Under the pieces are notes generated by a model, which searched no databases, was not told where the DNA came from, and saw only the letters and a list, made by a program, of their open reading frames with translations. 64,000 bases of DNA from Archilochus colubris (taxonomy: Eukaryota; Chordata; Aves; Apodiformes; Trochilidae), in assembly GCA_023079485.1 (NCBI GenBank), contig CM041091.1, forward strand, positions 34,197,093 to 34,261,092. The letters run 5' to 3'. Of this stretch, positions 11,850 to 24,839 are shown in pieces (positions within the stretch are counted from its first letter, which is position 1; each line of letters begins with the position of its first letter). A program made the translations under genes and the position numbers.

Positions 11850-12924
11850 GCCTATCCAGAGCCCAGATGCAGTTTGTCCTCATCCATCTGAGTCCAATAT
11901 GCATCTCCATCCAGCCCTGCCTCTGTACAAGGCTTCCAGGAGGTGTTCAGGGGGTTTCAGGGCTGGGGAAACCAGAGCCAAGGCTGCAGCCATGTAGATC
12001 TCACTGCAAAGCTGCAATCCCTGGAGCCACTTTGTTATGGCACCAGAAAGTGATCTGAAGGTGTCTGAGGGTCCTATCCACATCAGGATGTTTGGGGATG
12101 AGCAACTTGCCAGTCTTCACCTGGCCTGCCCTGCACCTTCCACCAAAGTCCCTGCTCCAAATGTGTGGGTTCATCCCTGCACTCCAGCCTCTGACCTGCT
12201 GATTTGCTTATTTTTGTTGTTGATTTGCCCATCTGCTAATGTTTGTTTTGTCATTTGTTTACTTCAAGTTAATGTTTCTTTGATTTTATTGTGGAGCACT
12301 ATGAGGTCCTAAATGATACGGGCATGTATAAAAATAAATGATGGTTATTTATCATTACCATTATCACACTTGGGCAGGCCTGGAGCTCACTGAAGATATT
12401 GCTTTCTTCAGGGGCCTCTGAGATTTAATTTTTAATCTTGGGGAGATTTCTAATTTCTGGGATATAACCCTAAGAATGAGCTGCCTAAGAATGCAGTGAT
12501 CTTGATTTTCCTGAGCTTGTGATGAGACACATTACTAATGACAGGCAGAGACAACCTAACCCCCTACATCCCACTTCTTGATTCAGGCTTGGACTTCTTT
12601 TACCATTTTAGTTCCTAGAACAAAACCAAAACCAAAACAAAACCAGAGAAAATACACATGAAATTTGGGAAAGAGTCATAGGACTTCAAGCTGCCCCCAG
12701 CTGAGGTGGGCAATAAGAGTGTGGGTTAAAGAGGAGGAAATCCAGTCAGCAGAGTACCTGCTTGGCACAGGGAAATGGGAGAAGGTTAACCAAGTTAATC
12801 TGCCTCTATTTCCTGCACTCCTCACAGAAGGCCTCCAGGCTGAACCATCATTAGGAACCATATAATTGACTCATCCCCAGGATTTCCTTTTTGTGTTCTG
12901 AATTATGGCAGATTTTCCACATTC

Positions 12925-12941
12925 TTTTTTTTTTTTTTTTT
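12925..12941. repeat. Poly(T) run, 17 nt
   Basis: Uninterrupted T-run followed by AT-rich sequence. No transposon body is recognisable next to it. Confidence 0.9.
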
Positions 12942-13319
12942 AATTTTAAACATTTGAAGCATTAAAGCAGCAGGAACCCTTCATGTACAGGTAGAAGCTT
13001 TGTCCTATTAGTGAGAACACAGAGCCATTTCTAATTCAGGACACCTCTCCCACATATTCCCCAGCACCATTAAAATCTGCTGATTAACCAATGGACCAAT
13101 GGATCTCTGTGTGCTATACAGCTGTCACATCAGATGTTTTCTCTGCTACAATTGGTGTGTAATTTTGCTGGGTTTAAGTGCAGAAGAGGGGAATTTCCTT
13201 GTGATGGTACAAATAATTCATCATGGGCTATGGCTCAAGATTGTTATGAGGGAAAGAAATATCTCACAGTTATACTGTAGTTCATCCTACACCTGACAAG
13301 AGAGTGTTTGGCACATATA

Positions 13320-15000
13320 GTGGAAGCTTGATAAAATGGTTTAAAATCAGACACCGAAAAAGAATTGCAAAAGAAATTCTTCTTCAGAATCATTTTGTGC
13401 TGAATTATTTCTTTTTCACTTGAAAGCCCTGTTAATATACAGAAAGCAGAGCAGGGCTGCTCTTAACTGGGTGCAAAACCCCAGCATAATCACTCATTTC
13501 CTAGAGAGACGCCTTCGGTTTTTGTTTTGTTTTCCAAACTGATTTTAAGAACAGAGAGAAGCGTGTCCTATAGCAAAGAGTATAAAACAAATGTTGCCAG
13601 CTTTGCTTCATTATGTGGTACATTGTAGTTTTATGCATGTACGCTGTGTGAACAAGAGGGTTAAAAGTTAAACAGTAGCCTAGGGCTAACACACTTGCAA
13701 GCTGAACAGGTACAAAATAGGCTTTTGTTGCTTTCAAACTACTCCTGTATGTCTTTAGCAGAAACTAACAGAACGGGCATCTGGCTGCAAAAATGGATTT
13801 CCTGATGGTCCCAGGTATTATGGAATGGGACTGTTTTAATGGCTGAGATGCCCAGGTGACATTTCAGCCAAAGCTGTAAATTTGTCAGTGTCTGAGGCTG
13901 GCAGGGACTCATTCCTAAGGAGGGCAGAGATTTTAGGACTTGGTGTACCAGCAGTATCATCAGAGAGAGCTGCAGAGAGTAACCTGGTGCGGCCTGGGAG
14001 GTGGGGTATTGGGAAATCATGAAAGGGAAACCAAAATCCAGCACCTTGTGACCAAAGTGTCATTACAGCTTTGCATAAAGTAATGAAGAAACAGGGAAAC
14101 ACGGCCAGCTCAGGTTATTCTGTATTTCATAAAATGATAAATAACTACTGGTCATGTTTATGTATAATGAATTACTATCCTGCTACATTTACCTTAGTAA
14201 CATTTTACAGAGGTTGTATTTTACTCCCAACTACCAATTATGTCATCATCCTGGCATTTACCTGGACGTAATGATACACAGCAAACCCATTCTTGTAACA
14301 TAACTCATTGCTTAAAAGTGTTTGTAAAGCCATATGGCATCCTATACACTCATAATGACTTGGATATTGCTATTAAATTTTACGGATTAAAGTTTACTAA
14401 ACCTTAAAGTCTTGCACAGGTTCCAGTATTTCTTATTAATCCTAAAGGAAAAAGATTCTCAGCTATTTAAATGTCAGAAACTACACAGCCCTCTTTAAAA
14501 AGAAAAAGAAACAACTGGAGCCAGGGTACTCATTAAACAAAGACAGGGGCAGTGTAGCTCTCCTGCAACTCCAGCATTAAGCTGTACAGGAATTTTAATG
14601 GTTCATTTAACACACCCCCAGAAGTTTCTTGCACTATCGTTGTTGTTTCTCTGGAAAACAGGTTGGGAAGGGCACCCCCCAGCATCCCAGTGCAGGATTC
14701 AGTCCTGCAGAACTCAGAAACTCAGTCAGAAATATCTGCTGTAGCATTATCTTGCATTTATTCAATTTAATTTCTGTTGGAGAAGGATAGCATATAGATC
14801 TTTTTATAAGCTTGTAAGGTCACCAAATTTAAATTAAACTGACCTCTTTTAAAGCACATTAATAAAAGTACTATGTGGAGGGAAATTTAATATGAATGGT
14901 TAAAATGCATGGAATTCAGATTTTACTGTCAAACAGCTCAATTAAACAAATTGAATTTTTAAGCAACAAAAGGGAATTGAATCAAATTAGAAACAGAGTG
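13320..15000. promoter_or_regulatory. AT-rich candidate conserved non-coding block
   Basis: Two sub-blocks, about 13320-13740 and 14100-15000, are AT-rich, repeat-free and dense in TAAT, ATTA and AAATTA cores. The first includes a few retained CpGs. Between them lies plainer sequence. The texture is that of vertebrate developmental enhancers, but no specific transcription factor arrangement stands out and no alignment is available, so this is only a candidate. Confidence 0.33.
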
Positions 15001-16049
15001 GGATCTGAAATGTGGACATTTATGAGTGATAGTCACAGGGCCCTCCAGCAGTGAGTTTCCTTTATTTGTTGCCTCAGCAGTTAGAGGGGTTGGCAGGCTG
15101 CAACACAAAAGGATAAAAATGTTCACCATTGAAACACAGTTTTTGGCTCCCAATAAATCATCTGTCACTTCATCACAGCCCAGTAGATAATGAGCAATAA
15201 AGTTTTCACACTCAGGCAATGAGGAAGCAGACAGAAGAAATACAGCTAAAGCTGCTGCCTCTCTTTTCTGGAAACGCAAGGTGCTTTTTGTAATAAATGA
15301 CCTCTGGATTTCTGGAAAAGAATAATTCCAGCCTCAGTAAAATAAGCCATTTGATGCACTAAAAAAAAGCAAAATCTAATAACATTATTTAGTTCCTTTA
15401 ATGAAAGAAATAATCGCATTATATCTATGAGTTACAGCCATCTATAACAGGAAGAGATTCCAGGGTATTACCTCTGAAGTTGCCTCTACTGCCAGCAAAG
15501 CACATTGCTGAAAATACAATAAAGCTGCACAATAATTGGAAGTGTGATTGTTTGCAGAGATTCAGGAGACATTTGTGCCCTGTGAGGTTTCCTCAGCCAC
15601 ACCTCCCAGCAGGGCTGGATGCCCACAGCATCCCTGGGGGCTCCACGAGGGACCTCTGGGGGTGTCCCAGCCAGAAGATGCAATAGCATCAGGCCAAATT
15701 AATTGCAAACAGGTCTTGTCTTGACCAGGACATTTTTTTCATTTTTCTTTAAGGAAATATCTTTCATATTTTAGCATTTTACCTTACTCTGGTACCTTCT
15801 AATTGCCTGTGCAGTGAATGTTTTAGTATCTTGCAATTATTATTCTACAAGTGTTGCTCCTAAGTTCACAATCACTTTTACAAAAATTGTTGTTGTTATC
15901 TTTAATCCAAAGTTTCAACTTCCTTCAGCTTGACAGTGCTAAGCATAATCACAACTTGAATTTCATGTCAAAGAGAGCTGAGGAAGGGGCTCTGGGCTGG
16001 CTGCATTATGAACCCTGCTTCACATGCAAAATCTATCAGTCAGAAAGTA
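15001..16049. other. Non-coding, no feature recognised
   Basis: Mixed-composition sequence with a 106-codon open frame on the minus strand at 14959-15279 that matches no family I know. Nothing else stands out. Confidence 0.5.
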
Positions 16050-16260
16050 ACTGCACCCCATAAAGCACATAAAACCTATCATACACTGATCCGTATTTTT
16101 TCTTGATATCACATTTTGAAATGACTTGAAGTAAAATGATATCAGATATTCTTGTCATATGCAAATGACAACTTAACATTTGCATAATATGTGAAGGTAG
16201 AAAAATGCAAATAAACTTTGGTCCAGTCCGTGGTTTTGTCATTCTCTTACACAGCTAATT
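16050..16260. promoter_or_regulatory. Candidate POU-octamer enhancer
   Basis: Three perfect octamer motifs fall within 54 bp: ATGCAAAT at 16159-16166, ATTTGCAT at 16178-16185 and ATGCAAAT at 16205-16212. The first two form a perfect 10-bp inverted repeat (TATGCAAATG and CATTTGCATA at 16158-16167 and 16177-16186) with a 9-nt spacer. A CTTGT sequence just upstream resembles a SOX half-site, loosely like SOX-POU composite elements but with extra spacing. Octamers are bound by POU-family factors such as OCT1/OCT2 and neural POU3 proteins. The flanks are AT-rich and repeat-free. Motifs are seen directly; enhancer activity is inferred. Confidence 0.5.
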
Positions 16261-19200
16261 AGCAACTTGAAGGGAGATGGAGAGCTCCTCTTTGCTGAAC
16301 TCTGTGTCAGCTAACAAAAGGCACTGAAGCCTGCTTAATTCTAGCCCATGTAAGATGAACAATTAACATCTCCATGTGATTGAGCTGCTTACACAGATCC
16401 AGAGCTGGGGAGGTTGTTGGGTGGCTCCTGAAGCTGGATACACAGCTACAGCTCTGCTGGAACAGAGGTCACACAAAGGGAGGTGGAAAAGGCCACGTTC
16501 TGCTGTCGGAATGGTGGAAATCCAAGTGAGCTTCCCTGAGACAAATGAACCCTTGGATTTACCCCAGTAAGGCAGAACTGGGCTCCAACCAGCTGGATCT
16601 TGGCAATGACAAACGGGTGACCAAGGCTTTTCCTCAGATCAGACCCTGCCTGGGTTCATTACGAGGTCTTAATACCCCGTGTGAAGGTTTATGCTGTATT
16701 CTTTTTATAATATTAGAGATCTATTATTTATACCTACTGTGGCCATGCCATAGAATACATGAGTAGAGTTTGTTTAGCAACAGAGTGAAAAAATATTTGC
16801 TACAGGGGCAGTCTGGCAATATTGCTTGTTAAGGCATGCTATTTGTAAGCAAATTTATATGAAAAGTATGCAATGTCTAATACTAAACTACTCCAGCCCC
16901 AGACTGAAGGGTGATTTTACAAACGTCCTGCAGCACTCAATCATTCCTTCATTTTAATGTCTTTATTTTATGATTTTGTTGATGAAATACTACTTACCCA
17001 GTGCTCAAAATTCCTTTTAGGCTGCAGGCACTGGCTAGTTGACACGGCAAGCCATATTTTACAGCTATATATTTCAGCTTTCTCTGTCCAACTTGGAGGA
17101 CACAGTAGCCAAGATGGTTTTTCATAGTAGAAATATATTTTCATATTTATTTATTGATTTGACTAATGTATCTATTTTTCAATTCACATGCTTATGTTTC
17201 AATCCATTAAAGTGATTCATGGTCAAATAATATGTTATTGCAAGTACAAAGAGGAGATAAAACCACTGTACACTGGCTATAACACAAGAATAAAAATAAT
17301 AAAAATCCATTGCATGATTAAATATAGTTTTAATCCCCAAATGATCGAGAGTAAACTGATGTTTTTAATTATTTTTCTTTAAAATAAGTTGGGTTTTTTC
17401 CTAAGTAAAACGCAATTACCGATTAAATAAGTTCTCAGGAATAAATATTCTCAGGCAATCTAGAGTGCTCAGTGTAAAACTAACATATCAAATTACTACC
17501 AAAATAAAAAACTCAAAAGGCTTTTAATTAGTTAAAATGAGAACTAAACAGCAACTGGTCGAGGAATGCTGTGCCTGTCACCTCCAGGTCAGGGCTGGAG
17601 CAAAGCCTGGTGTGGTGGTGAAGCTGCAGCTGTGATGGCTGCTGACTGCTCAGCATTGCACCTGACATTGCTGGGCTGGCTCCAGAGGTTTGGAAGCAGA
17701 CACAAAACTCCACAAAGAAGTCCAGAAAAAAGCCAAAGAACCAAAACCCAAAAGCCCAACACACACCAGGATGAGCAGCACACACTCCACCCTCCAGCAC
17801 AGACACCAGCCTTGCCCTTGCACTGCCAGGAGAGATTTCTCACTGTGTTTCCCACCAAAAATATTTATGCCTTTCCTCTAGTCCTTCACTCCTGAGCTCT
17901 GGAACTGCATGGGAAGCAAAGCCAGTGGCAGGAGAGGCCTCAGGGGTGCCCACAGAGGGATGCTGAGGGGTGCTGCCTCTTCAGGGCCCGGGGGGCAGGC
18001 TCAGCCATGGGATCATCCACAAGATGAACATGAATTTGTCATGTCAGGGTCAGCAGGAAAATAAAAACCTTCTTGAGGACACAGCCTGCTCAATGTGCCC
18101 GCTGCAGGCTGAGGAATGCAGCCACCCCAGGTTTCATGCTCAGAAAGGATCATTTATTCATGAACCTGCTCCTTCTCCAGAGGTAGAAAATATTTTGCTT
18201 TTTCCGGAGGAAAGCTCCTGTGTTTTTCAGACCCATAACTGAAATGAATTTATCAGTCTAACTAAGGCATTTCACCCTCCTGAAGCCCCTGAAAACTGCA
18301 TTTCTCCTAGCAGAAGGCACCTGCTTTGCTGGTGGTGGGGTTGTGCCCATCTGATGTGCACCTCTCCCACAGCCTGTCGGGTGCCTGAAGAAAACCACAC
18401 AGAGCACCCAAGTGATGTGCCCCAGACAGGCTGCTGAGCTCTCTAAACTGGATCAGAAACTCAAAGCCAGGGAGCGAACACTCACCAGCAGGTTTCAGGC
18501 ATGCAGATGGCAGCAGACTCCGGCTGTAGCACCAGAATTAAACCCCAAAGCTTCATGTTTTCAGAAGAAACTGAGAGGTTTGGATGTTCTGAGCCTGAGC
18601 TGTGGGCAAGGGGCTCTGTTACTGCGAGGTGTTTGCTCAGCAGTCATGGAAAGCACTCTGCCTCCAATCTGAGCTTCCAAAAATCTACTAATCACATATC
18701 AGTACCATTTTCCAGGTTCCAGGAGGAATAAAATGAAAAGAAAGCAAAAATGGAACAAGGGAGAGGAGAGGGATTCTTTTCCTTCTCTCTTTGGCTAGAA
18801 GCCTCCTTTGAAAACAAATGCAAAATAAGTTTTAGGGAGTTTTAAGGAATTGCTTTAGCAGGGAGTACAGAGCAAGCTGCTGCTAACAGCAAAGACAAAA
18901 AGGAACAAAAAAGCCCATGGTTTAGGGACCTCAATTATTATCTAAATATTATTAAATAGGAAAGATAATAAGCCAAGCTACTGAGAGAGCTGAAATGGAA
19001 ACGTAAAGGGCAGGTCCAGAGAAGGGCAAGATTCAGAGCGTGGAGTGAACCAGTGGGGTGACATCCTCAGTTCTGCTCCAACCTTTTTACACTCACTGGG
19101 AGCCCCGTGATGGCTCAGTAATTATGGATCAGCCATGGGAAATATCCCACACACAGGAGCTGAGGGCAGTGCAGGGAAAACTGGCAAGGGGGAGAGGGAG

Positions 19201-20026
19201 GGTGAGGGCTGGGGAGGAGGGCAGAGCACATGGAGGTCCTGCTGAAGGAAGCCTGGGGAACCCACCAGAGCCCGGACAGACTTCCAGAGCTCTCTGAGTT
19301 GCACCATTTCATTTCCACACCCTGACTCTGGGAGGATGAAAAGGTAGTTTAAAGTCACCTTAGCCCCCCCTGGGAAGCAGAAGCACAGAAGGCTGTCAAT
19401 GTGTTGAGGTAGAGCAGCTGAGAGGCTCTGGAGAGAGAGAGCTAAATGAATAGAAACTTGTTAAATGATGTGAGTTAATGAGAGCATTTTGGAATTAACC
19501 AGCTTCCATGACTTTAAATAAAACCCCAATGTCATTTTAAATTAGATTTTGTACATTTTAAAAACCATTATTTATTTATTTTTTCATTAGGTGTATCGGT
19601 TGGAAGATGGGAGCATTAAAATTTAAGCTCCTCAACCCACCAGTGGTCAACTACTGATATTTCTTCTTAGTGAGTCTGGGAACATGGGGACAGCAGCAGC
19701 AGATCTGCCAAGAGATGGAGGAGTCACTCCCCTGTGCTCCACTCCTGGTGGGAGTGGGGATGTGAAGTCTTCAGCCAAGAATGAGACCATAAGCTGATGG
19801 GGCCACAATCCAGTGTCACCCTGGGGATTCCAATCCTCACCTCAAGTGAGGCTTTGGCACAACACATTAACACCCAGTGCTGCAGCCCTACCAGCTGCTC
19901 TGCCCTGGTGCCATGCTGCTGGTTAGAACTGCAATGAGAGCACTTGACTTCAATATACCTTCAGTGGTCATCACTTTGCTTGGCCTGATCTTATGGCACT
20001 CAGGAGAGGGGAAGTGGCTGCAATTT

Positions 20027-20028
<2 letters not shown>
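16261..20028. other. Non-coding, no feature recognised
   Basis: From 16800 to 17520 the sequence is AT-rich with several TAAT cores but no distinct cluster. From 17520 to 20020 it is GC-richer and carries overlapping open frames of up to 109 codons on both strands, none with a domain. No repeat family or RNA gene was recognised. Confidence 0.55.

Positions 20029-20065
<37 letters not shown>
20029..20065. repeat. (ATT)12 microsatellite
   Basis: Twelve uninterrupted ATT units. Perfect trinucleotide tracts of this length are normally polymorphic in populations, so this is a likely length-variable marker. In one minus-strand frame it would read as a run of asparagines, which is an artefact of the repeat. 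Confidence 0.97.
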
Positions 20066-20066
<1 letters not shown>

Positions 20067-21229
20067 ACTCAACTTCTTCAGACATAGTTTATTTTAAATG
20101 AAAATATCTCCCTATGGGAGATGAGGGAGCATCCTTTGAAGGAAAATCAAGTGAGGAGAACCCAGCTGAGAAAGGGATTCAGTTCCTGCATCTGACCTGT
20201 GCTGTAAGCAGGAAGTTTTCTAGATACATTTTGAAGGTAATTTTTGTGCACCAAGCGTATGTCAGTGGTAGCTCTGCTTTCTCCAAACCATCTTGGAAAA
20301 CATTGTTCCAGTAAGGCAGACACCAGCCTGGGGTTCTGGTGGTGAAGGTTCAAATGTCTTTTCTTAGGGCATTCTCACTCAGAGCCTTAGACCTGACCAG
20401 TTCTGAAATTTTCATGCAATTCCATTTAAAAATCTGCTACATTTATTTTTCTGGCTTCATTTTAATTTAGTTTGTATTGTTATTAAAATATTTGTATTGT
20501 AGTTTCTTGCAGGTACAAACTGGGGACCCTGGCAATGTCAGGCTCACAAGACGAAGGAGAAATGAAAGGATTTGGTGCTGTCCCTGGCACCACAGTAAGA
20601 GAAGCTATACAAAGACTTTAGTCAAATAGAATTAATATTGTTCACTGTGTGGCTGTTTGTTGCCCTTTTAAGACACTTCTACAGAATTGCTTTGCTAGGA
20701 AAAACAAATAAAAAAAAAAGCCTGTGATGGTGGTGGGTGGGGTGAGGTTCAACCAAGGAGAAGACACAAGCCCCAGGGGTGGGCAGGGAGGTTCCCCTGA
20801 GGCATTTCTTTCTGATACAAAAGCACCACAAGAAACTGCTCTGGTATCTGAAATAAAGGGTCACCAAAGGGCCAGATCCTGGGTGTCAACAGCAAACAGG
20901 ACAGCAAGATCAGACTGCAGTGTGTGCAGCTGGGACTGGGGAAAGAAGCTGTAAACTGGTCACAAAATGGATGAAGAAAGAGGGGAAAGAAGGTGGGGGC
21001 CACAGCAAGCCCCAGGGCTGTCCTACCCAGAGTACAGAGCCCCAGTAAACTTAACACCAAGCTGCAATTTAAAAAATTCACAGAGCTTTTATATGATAAT
21101 TACTGTTATTATAACTGGCCCATGAAATAAACACCTCTCCCAATTATACAAAAGGCACAAGGTCCTGAAGAGACAGAAATCTCACAGTAAGATCTGCTTC
21201 CCAGCACAACGACAGAGAGCGAGAGGAGT
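20066..21229. other. Non-coding, no feature recognised
   Basis: Mixed-composition sequence with short overlapping open frames and no recognisable motif cluster or transposon. Confidence 0.55.
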
Positions 21230-21560
21230 GCGAGATGAATAATAATAATATTATGGTACATATAATGTATGTTTTAATTAGCTAAAGGTAATCAAATGAG
21301 CTTTGTCACGATTATATTAAGGTCAGGTCTCCACATGGTTTCATCAACGACATATTAAGACAAGGGAGGTGATGCCAAATTGGGGCTTAAACCTAATCAA
21401 CATAATTAAACAAAGCAAGAACATGTGTTTAGAGCTACACCCATTTTCCTGATCTCTCTATTTTAATTACTCTTGTAGAGTAAATATTAGTACCAAAATA
21501 ACTCTTAATTAAATTTCCCCCATACAAACAGAAAACACAATCTTCTTTTAATTTGCTATT
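21230..21560. promoter_or_regulatory. AT-rich candidate conserved non-coding element
   Basis: Begins with a short AAT repeat (21238-21250) and continues as repeat-free AT-rich sequence with many homeodomain cores (TTAATTAG, AATCAA, ATTAAG, TAATTAAA) and isolated CpGs such as CACGATTA and AACGACA. This resembles conserved developmental enhancers. No single factor can be named. Confidence 0.33.
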
Positions 21561-24500
21561 TTTGTAAAATGGATGAACAATATCTTGGTCTTCTGTAGTA
21601 GAAACCATTTCAGAAGTGTGCTCAGATTATGCTAAGCAGCCCAATACATTCCAATGCATTGACACACTGACTTCTCATCTGTGGGAAAGGGGAAACTACC
21701 CTGGCCTAAAAAAGTCATGGGAAACCATAAAAACAAACTAAGCATAATTTAAACTGATTGGATGCTTCCTTGTAAGAAGTCCTTAGTTTCTACACACAAA
21801 ATGTGGACACTGAAAGGCAGTCAAGTTATGATTTAAATTAGAAAAACATGTTTTCTTAGGTTTCTATCTTGCAATATTTGGCACTGCTCAGACACTGGGG
21901 AAGGAGCTATGTCAGTAATGTTTTTAAAAGTGCCTAAGTGGCTTTGCCCTAGGTTATGCTGAACTGGGACTTGGGTGCTCAGAAGCCTGGAGGATGAGTC
22001 TGCAAAAACTTACAGAAGTTTAAAGCTGCCTAGGTGCCAAAACCCCCCAAGTATACAGAGATTTTCCAGTTCGTTTCAGTGGTTTTACAATTCTGAGCTG
22101 AAGGAGATGTCATCCTATTCATGTCTGCTCTGCATAAAAGGGTACAGCTATTCTAAAATGTACAGTTTGGGGAGAACAACCTAATATCCACCAGGTGCAC
22201 TGTTTGACCCCAGTGTCATGCTGCTGCCTCTAGTGGGCTGGCTCCCAGTTTAGTTGGGTGAGTGCAAGGAGGAGCAAGGCTGGGAGCAGAAGAAATGGAA
22301 ACTGAAGGCATACAGGTCCTCCTGGCAGCTGGGAGGAGCAAAAAAAGGTGCCCTGTGCTGACCTGCTTGCACAGCTGAAACTGGAGACGAAATTTTCCCT
22401 TAAAAAAGAGATGAACTAAAACATGCAGGGGGCTTTTCTGCCTCTGGCCTCTGGTGTAGCATGGCAAGGGTTAAAAATATGAGTGCCAAAATATGAAAGC
22501 CATGCTCAGCACACTGCTGGCATGGAAAGGACCCCAAATGAGTTAAGAAGTCCTCCACTCCATCATGAAGAATTGTTCTCTAGAGTAACTACCAGTGGGG
22601 AAATGCTTAAAACACTTACCATATGTGGGTAAGAAGGGTCTAATTTGTCCATTTGGAAATTTTGCCTCTTCTGAAAGGATAGTTAATTTAAAGTAATTTA
22701 TTTCATAGGTGAAGCTTTATTCAGAGTGGTTAATATATCACCCTTGGTTGCCTGAACAATTAAATTGTCACCAAAGAAAAATGTCGCAGTTCATGTAAAT
22801 AACTATTTACCTAAAGGAAATGGGAATCCACAAGAGTCAGCACACTTTAATGAGCCGTGACAATAGGAAAAAAAAACACAAACCAAAAAGAAAAAAAGCC
22901 AATGGTACACTGCATCTGCTAAAGCTGACATTGCTTGTGGTAAAAATTGGCCAAAACAACTATTATTTGTTGTTTTTTTTTCATGTCAGAAATAAAGCAG
23001 CTTGAAATTTTCAACAGGCAATACATGTCCAGACCATTTGTTACTTCTAATGGCCTAATTGTTCTCCTGGCAGAAATAAAAAATTAGGGCACTTATGTCA
23101 TTTACCTAAATTTCTAATTAATGCAATGGTAATAGAGAAACTGGAGCAGAAGAAGGAGAAAAAAAAAAAAAAGTTGAGTGAAAAATATTTCTCCTGGCCC
23201 TTCCACAATTTGTCTTTAACTTCTTACAGCCCTGCTCTCCTAACCAGCAGGCAGAGAGGTTGCTGCAGAGATGTCATAGGACTGCAGCTGGACAGGTCTG
23301 CTGACCAGTGAAAACCAGGACTTTTTTCCACCTGAACCATCAAACAGGCATAATAAAAGCACCAACCATAGCACAATGTTCTTTACGTTGCCTCAAAGGA
23401 GTGGGCCATTATAATGTAAGAAATACGTAGGAAAAGGTAAGAAATCTGCACTGCATCCGGGAGGTTTCCAGTTCTCTGCATCCAACTCCTCCTGCAAAGC
23501 AAACCCTGGCCAGTCTGTGCCCTCGGGAGGGTGCAGGATGAAGAGAAATTTAACTTTCAGTTCCACCCACCCTGCATTTCCAACCAGCACCTCCAGGAGG
23601 TCATTCCCCTGCACTGTGTTAGCAGAGAGCAGGAAGCTGCAAAGATGCTTCCCTGGATTTTAGCTCATGTCCCTTCATGTTGCTACAGGAGGGAAATGCA
23701 TCAAAATGCATCCACACACTTGGGAATCTCCTCTACATGTATCTCAAACTCACTTGGTCCTGCAGTACTGGCAAGTGACCACCAGATTCTCAGGATTTAT
23801 TACTGAAATAACCTGGAGGAGATTCAAGGTGATCTAAGATTGTGAATCCTGTCAAGATATTTACATCTATTTCTTTGCAATGATGCCATAGCTTGAGCTT
23901 GCCACCAGGAATGCCATTAAAATATCACTATCAGGAAATCCACAGAAGCAGAAAATTGAGGAAATTTTAAGATGAGCCCAAGACAGGGTTTGTCCAACAA
24001 GTTCTCCAGGAATGGCCAGATGGAGATGAGCTCCCATTTCTGAGCTGTACTTATATTTGCCTGAGGTCCCAAAAGGATAGCTCAAAAAAGTGGGTTTCCT
24101 ACTGCTTTACAAAATTCCTCCTGTGGAAGAGATACAGTTTAGCTACAGATATACTAAAGTAAACTGCAAGTAAATCAAGTAAGCATGAAAAATAACCCCC
24201 ATAAGCCCCCATGAAACAGGAGCTCAGAGTTGTAGGTAAATGTCAAAGCCTGCAGGAGGTCCTCATGAGTAGTTAGCTCACTCTTGCATTGGATGAAGAT
24301 GCTTTACTGTTTTTGACCACCTCTTAATCTGGGGACTCACACCCCAAACACATCCCCAGCAAGTTTTTCTTGGATCTTTCCCCATTTAAAACAACCTTTG
24401 CTTTAAAACAATGGGAATCCCTCACTCTTCCATGATCTGGAGTATCCCACCTGTGCTAAACCTTGATTCCAGAATCTGGGTGGGACATGCCAAGGGTTCA

Positions 24501-24839
24501 CTCCAACCCCTCATCCCCTGAGCCCTTTATTTTCAAAAAGGCCTCAGCACCCCCAGGTCTGAGCCCCACGGTGATGGGCAGGTCTGGGAGCTGCTCCCCC
24601 AAGGAGGATGCCCCAGAGTGCCCCTCCCAGGGGACCCAAGAGGAGGTGGGAGCTGCCACCCCAGCTCTGCTTTCCCACCTGGGCCTTAACATTTCCTCTG
24701 CAGTCTGGGAGGGGACTTGGCATGAGTGAGGTATAAACATGGGGTTTACAACTGCACGGGGAACTGGCAGGAGCTGAACTCCAGCAGCACTAGCAAGTAG
24801 TGCTAAAATAAACATGTTACAGGCAAAGGTCATGATGCC
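21561..24839. other. Non-coding, no feature recognised
   Basis: Mostly plain sequence. It includes a 14-A run at 23159-23172 and a GC-rich patch at 24480-24730 with overlapping frames on both strands. No gene, repeat family or convincing regulatory cluster is visible. Confidence 0.55.

Larger units (their letters stand above)
10940..13320. other. Non-coding, with simple repeats
   Basis: Mostly plain sequence. A-rich simple sequence made of AAAAAT-type units lies at 11811-11849, and a 17-nt T-run at 12925-12941. The stretch 11300-11530 is AT-rich and includes the nested hairpin listed separately. No gene or repeat family is recognisable. Confidence 0.55.

Noticed and set aside
19888..20085. 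Asparagine-rich minus-strand frame
   Set aside because: It is only the translation of the (ATT)n microsatellite.
22222..22237. CTCF-like site on the minus strand
   Set aside because: The core CCACTAGAGGCAGC lacks one base of the usual G-run, so spacing is wrong.
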